Of a stretch of 64,000 bases of DNA, positions 42,289 to 51,012 are shown piece after piece. The stretch is taken from NCBI GenBank assembly GCA_965219015.1, contig CBDCNH010000005.1, forward strand, positions 496,001 through 560,000, given 5' to 3'. Below the pieces are notes generated by a model that worked only from the letters and a program-made list of their open reading frames with translations, was not told the DNA's origin and ran no database searches. Source of the stretch: CBDCNH01 sp965219015. Its GTDB lineage: Bacteria > Pseudomonadota > Alphaproteobacteria > Rhodobacterales > Rhodobacteraceae. Position numbers and translations under genes: made by a program. The first letter of the stretch is position 1, and the number at the start of each line of letters is the position of its first letter.

Positions 42289-43179
42289 GTAGGGCTGGCG
42301 CACCGGATCCTTGTGGATGATGACGTCGGTCTGGGGCCAGGCGGCGAGGATCGCGTGCCGCAGACCCGCGCCGATGTCGTGCGCCTGCGTCAGCGATTGC
42401 CCGCCGTCGAGCTCGATGTGGAGGTTCACGAACACCTTCGATCCCGCGGTCCGCGTCTTGAGGTCGTGGTAGCCCTGCACGCCCGGCCATTCGGCGGCCA
42501 TCCGCCCGATGGCCGCGACGAGGGCGGGATCGGCGCGGCGGTCCATCAGCGCGTCCCATGCGCCGCGGCCGATGTGCAGCGCGCTCAAGCCGAGAAAGGC
42601 CGCGGCGCCGAGGGCCACCACGGTGTCGATGCCCGCGAGCCCGAGATGCGCCGAGGCCCAGAGCGCCACGATGGCGCCGACCGACGGGATGAGGTCGCCG
42701 ACGTAGTGCAGGCTGTCGGCGGCGACGACGCGGTTGCCGGTGCGCGCCGCGACGCGGCGCTGCCACGCGACGAGGCCGAGGGTCAGCACGATCGAGCCCG
42801 CCATCACCGCGATGCCGGCGTTTTCCGCGCCGAGCGCGTCGGGCGTCCCGCCAGCGAGCCGTTCCACGACCGCCCAGACGATGGCGGCGGCCGAGACGAG
42901 GATGAAGACCGCCTGCCCCAGCGCCGCGAGATCCTCGGCAGAGCTGTGTCCGAAGGCGTGGTCCTCGTCGGGCGGGCGGGCGGCGTAGAGGATCGCCGCG
43001 AGCCCGCCGAGCGAGACGATGAGGTCGAGCGCGCTGTCGGCGAGCGAGGCCGCGACCGAGAGCGCGCCGGTGGCCGCGAACGTCCAGAGCTTACCCGCGA
43101 CAAGGATCAGCGCCACCGACACCGAAGCGAGGCTTGCCGACAGGTCGAGCCGGCGGCGCTCGCGGCTGCCGGGGATCAT
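42256..43179 (-). CDS. Cation diffusion facilitator (FieF-like) metal exporter
   Basis: A 307-residue CDF antiporter. Six membrane helices are followed by a cytoplasmic C-terminal domain. The metal site of helix 2 is DSALD near residue 48, that of helix 5 is DSLHYVGDL near 150, and the histidine of DEDHAFGHSSAEDLAALGQ lies between. The cytoplasmic domain has VNLHIELDGGQSLTQAHDIG. FieF relatives export Fe(II), Zn or Mn; the motif cannot separate these safely. The start ATG overlaps the stop of the SH3 gene. It overlaps the M3 peptidase gene tail to tail. Confidence 0.92.
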   Translation of the reverse strand: MIPGSRERRRLDLSASLASVSVALILVAGKLWTFAATGALSVAASLADSALDLIVSLGGLAAILYAARPPDEDHAFGHSSAEDLAALGQAVFILVSAAAIVWAVVERLAGGTPDALGAENAGIAVMAGSIVLTLGLVAWQRRVAARTGNRVVAADSLHYVGDLIPSVGAIVALWASAHLGLAGIDTVVALGAAAFLGLSALHIGRGAWDALMDRRADPALVAAIGRMAAEWPGVQGYHDLKTRTAGSKVFVNLHIELDGGQSLTQAHDIGAGLRHAILAAWPQTDVIIHKDPVRQPYLGGGETPPAE

Positions 43180-43721
43180 TCTAGGATCTCGTCCGGCTCG
43201 ACGCCCCAGAGCGCGGTCTTGCGCGTCCAGCCCGAAGTCCCGCCCGCGCCGATCCGGCACCAGTCCCGCGTGCAGCGCGAGATGCGTCCGACCACGCCTG
43301 CCTCGAGCCGCGCCTCGATTTCGGCGGTGTCGTCGGGGCGCTGGCGCAGCGGCGCGAGGTCGGTCTCGACGATCACGGTCCGGGTGCCCGACAGGAGCGT
43401 GTAGTGGATCCAGCCGCCGGCGCCGTCGCGGTCCTCGACGCGGCGCCAGTTCTCGTATTCGCCGGTGATCCGCAGCGGCATGTCGCGCCGGGTGAAGAGC
43501 CAGTCGATGCGGTTCTGCAGGCCGGGGCCCCGCCGCGCGTTGCCTTCCTTGCCTTTCAGCGACACGAAGCGGGGCAGAGGCAGGTTGGTCACGGGGCCGC
43601 GGGCACCCGTCTTTGCCACCGCGACCTCCTGCGCCGACCGGCGTCCGCCGCTCATGTCGACGAGCGCCACCGCGCCGAGTGCGGCCGCCGCGGCCATCCC
43701 GATGATCCAGCGTCGTCTCAT
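43176..43721 (-). CDS. Exported SH3-domain protein
   Basis: The product from the ATG at 43721 is 181 residues, with a signal anchor (RRRWIIGMAAAAALGAVALVDM). Two SH3b-like repeats are visible: SLKGKEGNARRGPGLQNRIDW and, later, LAPLRQRPDDTAEIEARLEAG with RDWCRIGAGGTSGWTRKTALWG. Proteins like this are found across Rhodobacterales beside a 2-hydroxyacid dehydrogenase gene, as here. A cell-wall-binding role is possible but unproven. An ATG at 43748 would give a longer leader that is less like a signal peptide. Confidence 0.85.
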   Translation of the reverse strand: MRRRWIIGMAAAAALGAVALVDMSGGRRSAQEVAVAKTGARGPVTNLPLPRFVSLKGKEGNARRGPGLQNRIDWLFTRRDMPLRITGEYENWRRVEDRDGAGGWIHYTLLSGTRTVIVETDLAPLRQRPDDTAEIEARLEAGVVGRISRCTRDWCRIGAGGTSGWTRKTALWGVEPDEILE

Positions 43722-43841
43722 GCGCCCCGCCAGCGGTTTCGGGCGCACCTACACCCGCGTGGCCGGAAAACCAAGGCGCGAGGCGCTTGTGGAAGCACGG
43801 GCGCTTCGTCAGGCTGCACGGGTCGGCGGAGAGGATGGCGG

Positions 43842-44819
43842 TTGGCGCGCGGACGGCTCAGGGTCATCGTGTCGCGGCGGCTGCCGGCGGAGGTCGAGGC
43901 GCGGCTCGCCGACCTCTTCGACGTGACGCTGGGCCACCCCGACGCCGCGATGTCGCCGGACGAGCTCGCCGCGGCGATCCAAGGGGCGGACGTCCTGGTG
44001 CCGACCGTGACCGACCGCATCGACGCGGAGCTTCTGGCCCGCGCCGGTCCGCGCCTGAAGCTCATCGCGAACTACGGCGCGGGGGTGGACCACATCGACG
44101 TGGCTGCCGCCCGCGCGCGCGGCATCCTCGTGTCGAACACGCCCGGCGCCGTCACCGAGGACACCGCCGACGTGACGATGGCGCTCGTTCTCGCGGTGAC
44201 GCGGCGGCTCCCCGAGGGCATGGCGCTGATGCAGGCCGATGCATGGGAGGGCTGGGCGCCGATGGCGCTCCTCGGCGGGCGGCTCGGCGGGCGGCGGCTC
44301 GGCATCCTCGGCATGGGCCGGATCGGGCAGGCGGTGGCGCGGCGGGCGCGCGCCTTCGGGCTCACGGTCGACTACCACAACCGGAGCCGGCTGCATCCCG
44401 AGATCGAGGCGCGCGCCGAGGCGACGTACTGGGAGAGCCTCGACCAGATGGTCTCGCGCATCGACATCCTGTCGATCAACTGCCCGCACACGCCCGCGAC
44501 CTATCACCTGATGAACGCGCGGCGGCTCAAGCTGATGAAGCCCTCGGCGGTGATCGTCAACACGTCGCGCGGCGAGGTGATCGACGAGAACGCGCTGACG
44601 CGGAGCTTGCGCGCGGGCGAGCTCGCGGGCGCGGGGCTCGACGTGTTCGAGCGCCGCCACGAGACCAACCCGCGGCTCCGCGCGCTGCCGAACGTGGTGC
44701 TCTTGCCGCACATGGGCTCGGCGACCGTCGAGGCGCGGCTCGAGATGGGCCGGCGCGTGATCCTCAACGTCCGCACCTTCGCCGACGGCCACCGCCCGCC
44801 CGACGTGGTGCTGCCGTGA
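43842..44819 (+). CDS. D-2-hydroxyacid dehydrogenase (glyoxylate/hydroxypyruvate reductase type)
   Basis: A 325-residue NAD(P)-dependent dehydrogenase. Catalytic residues lie in LIANYGAGVDHIDVAAA, the cofactor motif GMGRIGQAVARRARAFG, the arginine of VNTSRGEVIDENAL, the glutamate of FERRHETNPRL and the histidine of LLPHMGSATVEAR. Relatives reduce glyoxylate, hydroxypyruvate or similar. I chose the TTG at 43842 because GGAGAGG lies seven bases ahead and the leader MARGRLRVIVSRRLP fits the family; a GTG at 43869 is the alternative. It is divergent from the SH3 gene. Confidence 0.92.
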   Translation: MARGRLRVIVSRRLPAEVEARLADLFDVTLGHPDAAMSPDELAAAIQGADVLVPTVTDRIDAELLARAGPRLKLIANYGAGVDHIDVAAARARGILVSNTPGAVTEDTADVTMALVLAVTRRLPEGMALMQADAWEGWAPMALLGGRLGGRRLGILGMGRIGQAVARRARAFGLTVDYHNRSRLHPEIEARAEATYWESLDQMVSRIDILSINCPHTPATYHLMNARRLKLMKPSAVIVNTSRGEVIDENALTRSLRAGELAGAGLDVFERRHETNPRLRALPNVVLLPHMGSATVEARLEMGRRVILNVRTFADGHRPPDVVLP

Positions 44820-44872
44820 GGAACCGCCGCTCGCGCGCCGGCGTTCGGGCGGGCATCGAAGGGGGAACAGCC

Positions 44873-45376
44873 ATGACGCTCATCGACCAGGTGAACACCG
44901 ATCCGATCGACGCCATCTACGACGAGCTCGGCCGCGTCCACGCGGGCATGCTCGGCGTCGTAGGCTCCGACCAGCACGCGCAGCCGATGTCGCATCATCT
45001 CGACAAGCCCGAGCGCGCGCTCTGGTTCATCGGCTCGTCGGACACCGACCTCGTGCGCTCGATCGAGGTCAGCGCCGTCGGCACCTACATCGTCATCGGC
45101 AAGGACCAGACGTTCCACGCCAGCATGACCGGGCCGCTCACCATCGTCGACGATCCCGCGAAGCTCGACGAGGTATGGTCGGTCTATTCGGCCGCGTGGT
45201 TCGACAAGGGCAAGCGCGACCCGAAGGTGACGCTGATCCGCTTCAGCCCGACCGAGGCCGCGGTCTGGGCCTCGACCGGCTCGGCGGTGAAGTTCGGCTT
45301 CGAGCTCGCCCGCTCGCTCGTCTCCGAGGAGGCCAAGCCCGACGTCGGCACGCACCGCGTGGTGTCCTTCGCCTGA
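44873..45376 (+). CDS. Pyridoxamine 5'-phosphate oxidase-fold general stress protein
   Basis: A 167-residue split-barrel protein of the pyridoxamine-phosphate-oxidase-like/general stress protein 26 family. Typical parts are AIYDELGRVHAGMLGVVGSD, ALWFIGSSDTDLVRSI, GTYIVIGKDQTFHASMTGPLTIV and VWSVYSAAWFDKGKRDPKVTLIRF. These bind FMN or F420-like cofactors in some members; the role here is unknown. A ribosome site (GAAGGGGG) is ahead of the ATG at 44873. The following gene starts 94 bases later. Confidence 0.88.
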   Translation: MTLIDQVNTDPIDAIYDELGRVHAGMLGVVGSDQHAQPMSHHLDKPERALWFIGSSDTDLVRSIEVSAVGTYIVIGKDQTFHASMTGPLTIVDDPAKLDEVWSVYSAAWFDKGKRDPKVTLIRFSPTEAAVWASTGSAVKFGFELARSLVSEEAKPDVGTHRVVSFA

Positions 45377-45470
45377 CACGATGTCGCTATCCGCCCCCAT
45401 TCGGTCGGGCGGGCTGGACCATCCGGCCCGCGCTCTGGCATGACTTCTCGCGTTCGCGCGGGAGATCGGG

Positions 45471-47957
45471 ATGGGGATGCACGTCAGGGCGCTGGTGGTG
45501 GGCGGCGGCGCGGTCGGCGCGGGGATCGCGTATCACCTCGCCAAGGCCGGCTGGGATCCCCTCCTCATCGAGCGTGACGACCTGACGGCGGGCTCGACCT
45601 GGCACGCCGCGGGGCTCCTGCCGCTCTTCAACATGGGCTATGCCACGAGCCACATCCACGACGTCTCGCTCCGGCTCTACAAGGGGCTCGAGGCCGAGAC
45701 CGGGCTCAACCCCGGCTTCAGCGGCGTCGGCAACCTGCGGATGGCGCAGACCGACGCCCGGATGGACGAGTACCGGCTCTACGCTTCGATGGCCGAGAGC
45801 GCCGGGATCGAGCACGAGTTCCTCGGCCAGAACGAGATCGCCGCGCGCTGGCCGCTGGTGCGCGCCGACGACCTGAAGGGCGCGCTCTTCCATCCGGGCG
45901 ACGGCTACATCAACCCTGCCGACGTGACGCAGGCGCTGGCCAAGGGCGCGCGCGACCGCGGCGCCCGGATCGAGCGCCGCGTCGAGGCCACGGGCTACCG
46001 CTGGACCGGGGCCGAATGGGTCGTGACCTGCCAGCGGCTCGAGGACCGCGGCGGCCACCTCGTGCCGGTGGGCGACCCCTACGAGATCACCGCCGAACAC
46101 GTCGTCACCGCGACCGGCAACCACGCGCAGCGCACCGCACGGCTTCTGGGCATCCGCATCCCCGCGATCCCCGTCGAGCACCAGTACGTCGTGACCGAGC
46201 CCGACCCCGCGCTGGTGGACTGGCGCCGGTCGAACCCGCAGCACCCGGTGCTGCGCGACGCCGACGCGAAGTGGTACGTCCGCGAGGAGCGCGGCGGCTG
46301 GATCCTCGGGCCCTACGAGGCGGGTGCCCCGGCGCGGTTCCTCCACGACGTGCCCGAGGGCTTCCGCGCCGACCTCTTCCCGCTCGACCTCGAGCGGATC
46401 GAGGCGGAGTACATGAGCATGATCCACCGCATCCCGTCCGCCGAGACCGTGGGCCTCAAGGACGACTTCAACGGCCCGATCTGCTACACGCCCGACGGCA
46501 ACCCGCTCCTCGGCCCCGCGCCGGGACTGCGTAACATGTGGCTCGCGGAGGGCTTCTCCTTCGGCATCACCGCGGCGGGCGGCACCGGGCACTACCTCGC
46601 GCAGGTGATGACCGAAGGCGAGGCGGAGATCGACATGGCCTCGCTCGACCCGCGCCGCTTCGGCTGCTGGATGACGACCGCCTATGCGGCGAGGAAGAAC
46701 GAGGAGGCCTACGAGCACGTCTTCGTGCTGCACCATCCCGACGAGGAGCGCCCCGCCTGCCGGCCGCTGCGGACCTCGCCCGCCTACGACCGCCAGCGCG
46801 CGCGCGGCGCGCAGTTCGGCCAGGTCAACGGCTGGGAGCGGCCGAACTACTTCGCGCCCGAGGGCTTCGACGACCACGCCGCGCGCTCGTTCCGCCGCGG
46901 CGGCTGGTGGCCCCATGCCGAGGCCGAGGCGCGCGCGGTCCGCGAGCGCGCGGGGCTCATCGACGCCACCGCCTTCGCCAAGCACCGTGTCCGCGGGCCG
47001 GGCGCGACCGCGTTCCTCGACTGGCTCACGACCAACAGGCTCCCCCGCACGGGCCGCATCGCGCTCACCTACGCGCTGACGCCCGCGGGCACGGTGCGGA
47101 GCGAGTACACCATCATCCGCACCGCCGAGGACGACTACACGCTGATCTCGGCGGGAGCCTGGGCCGCCTACGACGGCGACTGGCTCACGCAGTGCGCCGA
47201 GGACCGGCGTGGCGAGCTCGGCTGGATCGAGGTGCAGGACGTGACGACGCAGTGGGGCGTGTTCGCGCTCGCGGGCCCCGCGAGCCGCGCCGTCCTGCAA
47301 GGCCTCGTCGTCGACAGGGCACCCGACACCGTGCTCGGGAACGCGCGCTTCCCCTGGCTCTCGGTGCGCGACATCGAGCTCGGCATGGTCCCGGTGCGCG
47401 CGGTGCGGGTCGCCTACACGGGCGAGCTCGGCTGGGAGCTGCACCACCCGATCGAGATGCAGAACCGCCTCTTCGACGCGCTCATGGAGGCGGGGGCGCC
47501 GCATGGCATGGCGCTCGTCGGCGCGCGGGCGCAGAACTGGCTGCGCCAGGAGAAGTCCTACCGCGCGTTTGGCACCGAGCTCGGCCGCGACGCGACGCCG
47601 CTCGAGGCCGGGCTCGACCGCTTCGTGGACCTCGACAAGGAGTTCCTCGGCAAGCCGCGGATGCTGGAGACCGGCCTCCGCGCCGCCTGCGTGACGCTCC
47701 TCATCGACGGTCCCGGCGACGCCGATCCCTGGGGCCGCGAGGCGCTCTACGACGGCAACGCCCGGGTCGGCCGCCTCACCTCCGGCGGCTGGTCGGTGGC
47801 GCACGGCCGCCAGATCGGCATGGGCTACGTCCGCCCCGACCTCGCGCTGCCGGGGCAGCGCCTGCAGGTCAGGATGCTCGGCGCCCTCTACGCCGCGGTG
47901 GTCGCGCCGGAGAGCCCCTACGACCCCGCGAACGCGCGCATCCGCGCCGACGGCTAG
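45471..47957 (+). CDS. FAD-dependent oxidoreductase/GcvT fusion (dimethylglycine or sarcosine dehydrogenase-like)
   Basis: An 828-residue two-domain enzyme. The N-terminal DAO half has VVGGGAVGAGIAYHLAKAG and GSTWHAAGLL, where H45 is the usual position of covalent FAD attachment. The C-terminal half is a GcvT-like folate-binding domain with DATAFAKHRVRGPGATAFLD, YTIIRTAEDDYTLIS, WGVFALAGPASR and YTGELGWELHHPIE. Enzymes of this build demethylate N-methylglycines and pass the methyl group to tetrahydrofolate. Exact substrate is not decidable. No clear partner genes adjoin. Confidence 0.92.
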   Translation: MGMHVRALVVGGGAVGAGIAYHLAKAGWDPLLIERDDLTAGSTWHAAGLLPLFNMGYATSHIHDVSLRLYKGLEAETGLNPGFSGVGNLRMAQTDARMDEYRLYASMAESAGIEHEFLGQNEIAARWPLVRADDLKGALFHPGDGYINPADVTQALAKGARDRGARIERRVEATGYRWTGAEWVVTCQRLEDRGGHLVPVGDPYEITAEHVVTATGNHAQRTARLLGIRIPAIPVEHQYVVTEPDPALVDWRRSNPQHPVLRDADAKWYVREERGGWILGPYEAGAPARFLHDVPEGFRADLFPLDLERIEAEYMSMIHRIPSAETVGLKDDFNGPICYTPDGNPLLGPAPGLRNMWLAEGFSFGITAAGGTGHYLAQVMTEGEAEIDMASLDPRRFGCWMTTAYAARKNEEAYEHVFVLHHPDEERPACRPLRTSPAYDRQRARGAQFGQVNGWERPNYFAPEGFDDHAARSFRRGGWWPHAEAEARAVRERAGLIDATAFAKHRVRGPGATAFLDWLTTNRLPRTGRIALTYALTPAGTVRSEYTIIRTAEDDYTLISAGAWAAYDGDWLTQCAEDRRGELGWIEVQDVTTQWGVFALAGPASRAVLQGLVVDRAPDTVLGNARFPWLSVRDIELGMVPVRAVRVAYTGELGWELHHPIEMQNRLFDALMEAGAPHGMALVGARAQNWLRQEKSYRAFGTELGRDATPLEAGLDRFVDLDKEFLGKPRMLETGLRAACVTLLIDGPGDADPWGREALYDGNARVGRLTSGGWSVAHGRQIGMGYVRPDLALPGQRLQVRMLGALYAAVVAPESPYDPANARIRADG

Positions 47958-47958
47958 G

Positions 47959-48357
47959 TCAGTCCGGCCGCCCGGCGAACCCCGCCCGCTCCGGTCCGAT
48001 GGCGACCCAGCCGATGCGGTGCGACAGCCAGGTCTCCCGCGTGGGCACGAGCGCGCCCGGATCGTCGAGCGTGGCGAGCGTGACATCCAGCGTCGCCGCG
48101 TCGTCGGCGTAGGTGATCGTGGTCCCGCAGGCCGTGCAGAACCCCCAGACCGCCCCGCCGGGTGACGTGTGGAACCCGCGGGCATCCGCGGCGAAGCGCA
48201 CGTCGGCCGTGGGATAGGTCGCCCACCCGACCGGCGTGGCCCCCGTCGCGCGCCGACAGCTTCGGCAATGGCAGAGCCCGACCGAGAGCGGGGCGGACAC
48301 GAGCGCATACCGGCTGCGGCCGCAGAAGCACCCGCCGGCGAGCGCCGCCACCGTCAC
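47959..48357 (-). CDS. GFA-family zinc protein (glutathione-dependent formaldehyde-activating-like)
   Basis: A 132-residue protein of the GFA (CENP-V/GFA) superfamily. Zinc cysteines are CFC in LAGGCFCGRSRY, CHCRSC in GLCHCRSCRRATG and C97/C100 in FCTACGTTITY. Despite the family name most members are not known to act on formaldehyde. The N-terminus MTVAALAGGCFCG fits the family exactly. It converges on the FAD/GcvT gene with its stop one base from that gene's stop. Confidence 0.88.
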   Translation of the reverse strand: MTVAALAGGCFCGRSRYALVSAPLSVGLCHCRSCRRATGATPVGWATYPTADVRFAADARGFHTSPGGAVWGFCTACGTTITYADDAATLDVTLATLDDPGALVPTRETWLSHRIGWVAIGPERAGFAGRPD

Positions 48358-48820
48358 GCCGCCCCATCCGTGGCCGGGGCCGCCCCGAGGCAGCGCCGGC
48401 CGCGCGCGGCTGGGTGAAGGACGTCAGCCATGAAGTCTCGTCAGGACAGACCTTGAGGCGCAACTATAGCGAAACGCTGGCCAAAACGACATCGAGCTTC
48501 CGACGAACGTCGAGCCGACCAATTCAGTCGTCGAGATGGCGCTACGCCCAGCCAAGGGAGTCGATCTCGTACGTCCCTGCTTGGCAGTTTGACGTGAAGA
48601 ACCCCATACCTGAATCCGATCAGTTTCCTGGAGCTCCAGAGGTGTTCCGAACTCGCTCGCAGCATCGGCCCTGTAGCTGCATCCTGAACCTATTAAGGGA
48701 GCCTTTGCTTCGTGGGCTTGCCAAGGCGATGATCGCCCAGTTCCAGCACCGGATGTCGCCGGCATCAGACGTCGTATCGCGTGTCGGTGGACAGGCAGGC
48801 GGCCTTCCGACATATCGACG
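48358..48820. other. AT-richer non-coding island
   Basis: These 463 bases contain no recognised gene and are clearly less GC-rich than the rest of the window (runs such as CCTATTAAGGG and CAACTATAGCG). Open frames of 60-130 codons exist on both strands but lack known domains, conserved motifs or good ribosome sites. Possible origins are a degraded mobile element or transferred DNA. Confidence 0.5.
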
Positions 48821-49891
48821 TCAGACGAACCGCCCCGGGCTCAGCGCCGCGACGGTCGCGGGGGCGAGCTCGGGCGGCCGGGCAAGCAGGAGGTCGGCGG
48901 CGAGGCGGGCGGCGGCGAGGGAGGTCTGGTAGCCGTAGCCGCCCTGGCCCGCGAGCCAGAAGAAGCCGGGCGCGGCCGGGTCGCGTCCGATCACCAGCAC
49001 GCGGTCCGGCGCGAAGGTCCTGAGGCCCGCCCACGAGGCGAGGAGGCGCGTGACGGGGGCGTCGAGTGCGGCCTCGTAGCGGGCGATGCCCTCCGCCAGC
49101 GTCTCGTCCTCCGCCCAGGCGTCGTGCGGCTCGACCGGGTGCTCGTCGGCGGGCGAGACGATCATCGCGCCGGCGTCGGGCTTGGCGTACCAGCCCTCGC
49201 CCGGCCCCATCAGCATCGGCCAGCCGCGCACGTCGTGGCCCGCGGGCGCCGGCACGCGCGCGACGGACCGGCGCAGCGGCGTGAGGCCGAGGGGCGCCAC
49301 ACCGGCCATCGTGGCGATCCCGTCGGCCCAGGCGCCGGCGGCGTTCACGACCACACGCGCGGTCATCGAGCCGGCCGGCGCTTCGACGCGCCAGCCCGTG
49401 TCCGTCCGCGCGATGGCGGAGACGGGCGCGCCCGTGCGGAGGTCCGCGCCGTGCTCCCGCGCCGCCTTGCGGCAGCTCGCGAGCAGCGCATCGGTGTCGA
49501 TGTCCTGCGCCGCGCCGTTGTGCGCCGCATGGGAAACGCGCGCCGACAGCGCCGGCACGCGCGCGCGGGCGTCCTCCAGCGGAAGCCGCGCCAGACCCAT
49601 CTGCCTCACGTCGCGTTCGAAGATGTCGCGCTCGTCCGCCAGTCCGACGAGCATCATCCCGCGCGGCGACAGCACGCCGCGTGCGGCGAGCCCGGGGCCG
49701 GTCGCCTCGTTGAGCGCGCGAACCACCGGCGCGCCGTAGCGCGGCTCGAAGAGCGCCGCCGAGCGGCCGGAGGCGTGGTGCCCGAAGGACGCCTCCGCCT
49801 CGAGAAGCACCACGGACGCATGGGCCGCAAGCTCCGCCGCGACTGACAGGCCGGCGACGCCGCCGCCGACCACGAGGATGTCCGCGTCCAT
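48821..49891 (-). CDS. FAD-dependent oxidoreductase of the D-amino-acid oxidase family
   Basis: A 356-residue DAO-fold enzyme with the FAD motif ILVVGGGVAGLSVAAELAAH (residues 5-24), SFGHHASGRSAALFEPRYG near 40, a central VVVNAAGAWADGIATMAGV and a C-terminal FFWLAGQGGYGYQTSLAAARL. Such flavoenzymes oxidise amino acids, dihydro compounds or sarcosine-like amines. Its ATG is one base before the stop of the BMP binding-protein gene, so it is the last gene of the purine operon; its substrate is probably a purine breakdown product, but this is inference. Confidence 0.9.
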   Translation of the reverse strand: MDADILVVGGGVAGLSVAAELAAHASVVLLEAEASFGHHASGRSAALFEPRYGAPVVRALNEATGPGLAARGVLSPRGMMLVGLADERDIFERDVRQMGLARLPLEDARARVPALSARVSHAAHNGAAQDIDTDALLASCRKAAREHGADLRTGAPVSAIARTDTGWRVEAPAGSMTARVVVNAAGAWADGIATMAGVAPLGLTPLRRSVARVPAPAGHDVRGWPMLMGPGEGWYAKPDAGAMIVSPADEHPVEPHDAWAEDETLAEGIARYEAALDAPVTRLLASWAGLRTFAPDRVLVIGRDPAAPGFFWLAGQGGYGYQTSLAAARLAADLLLARPPELAPATVAALSPGRFV

Positions 49892-49892
49892 G

Positions 49893-50975
49893 TCAGCTCG
49901 GGATGTCGCCCGTCAGCCCTTCGACATAGAAGCTCATGCCTGCCAGCGTGGCATCGTCCGCCGTCTCGCTCTCGGCGAGCCAGGCGCTGCCGTCCTGCTT
50001 GTTGAGGGGCCCGGTGAACGGCTTCACGGCACTCGATCCGATCTCGGTGACGAGCTTGTGCCCGGCCATCGCGACGGGCTCGGGCATGCGCGCGTTGAAG
50101 TCCGCGAACTCGACCATCCCGGCGGCGATGCCGTCCCAGGTGTCGGTCGAAGTCCAGCTCCCGTCCATCAGCGCCTTCACGCGGGCGGTGTAGTACGGGC
50201 CCCAGTTGTCGATGATCGCGGTCATCTGCGCGGTGGGCCCGAATGCCGCCATGTCCGAGGCCTGCCCGAACGCGATGATGCCCTTCTTCTCGGCGATGGT
50301 CATCGGCGCGGTGGAATCGGTGTGCTGCATGATGACGTCGCAGCCCTGCTCGATGAGCGCGTTGGCGGCATCGGCTTCCTTGGCCGGATCGAACCAGGTG
50401 TACGCCCAGACCACGCGGAACTCGACGTCCTTGTTGACCTTCCGCGCGCTGACGAAGGCGGAGTTGATCCCGCGGATGACCTCCGGGATCGGGTAGGAGG
50501 CGATGTAGCCGACCTTGTTGGCCTTGGTCATCATCCCCGCGATGGTGCCGATGACCGCGCGGCCCTCGTAGAAGCGGGCGGAATAGGTCGCGACGTTGTC
50601 GGCGCGCTTGTAGCCCGTCGCGTGCTCGAACTTCACCTTCGGGAACTTGGCGGCGACGTTGATCACCGCGTCCATGTAGCCGAACGACGTGGCGAAGATG
50701 ATGTTGGTCCCGGCGAGCGCCATCTGCGTCAGCACCCGCTCGGCGTCCGCTCCCTCGGGAACGCTCTCGACGTAGGTCGTCTCGACCTGGCCCGGCATCG
50801 CCGCCTCGAGCGCCAGCCGCCCGAGGTTGTGCTGGTGCGAATAGCCGTAGTCGCCGATCGGGCCGACGTAGATGAAGCCGGCCTTGACCTTGTCGACCTG
50901 TGCTGCGGCGCGGCCCAGCCCGAACCCGAGAGCGGTCCCCGCCGCGGCTCCGGCCAGAAGGGTTCTGCGTTTCAT
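49893..50975 (-). CDS. BMP-family ABC transporter substrate-binding protein (purine-type)
   Basis: A 360-residue periplasmic BMP-family binding protein with a twin-arginine-like signal MKRRTLLAGAAAG and cleavage near RAAAQ. Family parts are GFIYVGPIGDYGYSHQHNLG, ATSFGYMDAVINVAAKFPKVKFEHATG (in order), GYIASYPIPEVIRGINSAF and GCDVIMQHTDSTAPM. It is in an operon with two permeases, an ATPase and xdhABC, which points to uptake of a purine base or nucleoside. Start at ATG 50975; the upstream ribosome site is GGGGGA. A paralogue lies at 16112-17101. Confidence 0.92.
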   Translation of the reverse strand: MKRRTLLAGAAAGTALGFGLGRAAAQVDKVKAGFIYVGPIGDYGYSHQHNLGRLALEAAMPGQVETTYVESVPEGADAERVLTQMALAGTNIIFATSFGYMDAVINVAAKFPKVKFEHATGYKRADNVATYSARFYEGRAVIGTIAGMMTKANKVGYIASYPIPEVIRGINSAFVSARKVNKDVEFRVVWAYTWFDPAKEADAANALIEQGCDVIMQHTDSTAPMTIAEKKGIIAFGQASDMAAFGPTAQMTAIIDNWGPYYTARVKALMDGSWTSTDTWDGIAAGMVEFADFNARMPEPVAMAGHKLVTEIGSSAVKPFTGPLNKQDGSAWLAESETADDATLAGMSFYVEGLTGDIPS

Positions 50976-51012
50976 GGTCAATCCCCCGATCCATGCGCCG
51001 GGCCCGCGGGCT

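Noticed and set aside
47954..48463. 169-codon alternative frame over the GFA gene
   Set aside because: The zinc cysteines and family N-terminus are in the 132-codon frame, not in this one.
48424..48813. 129-codon frame in the AT-richer island as a transposase remnant
   Set aside because: No DDE residues, helix-turn-helix or family motif could be recognised, and no inverted repeats bracket it.
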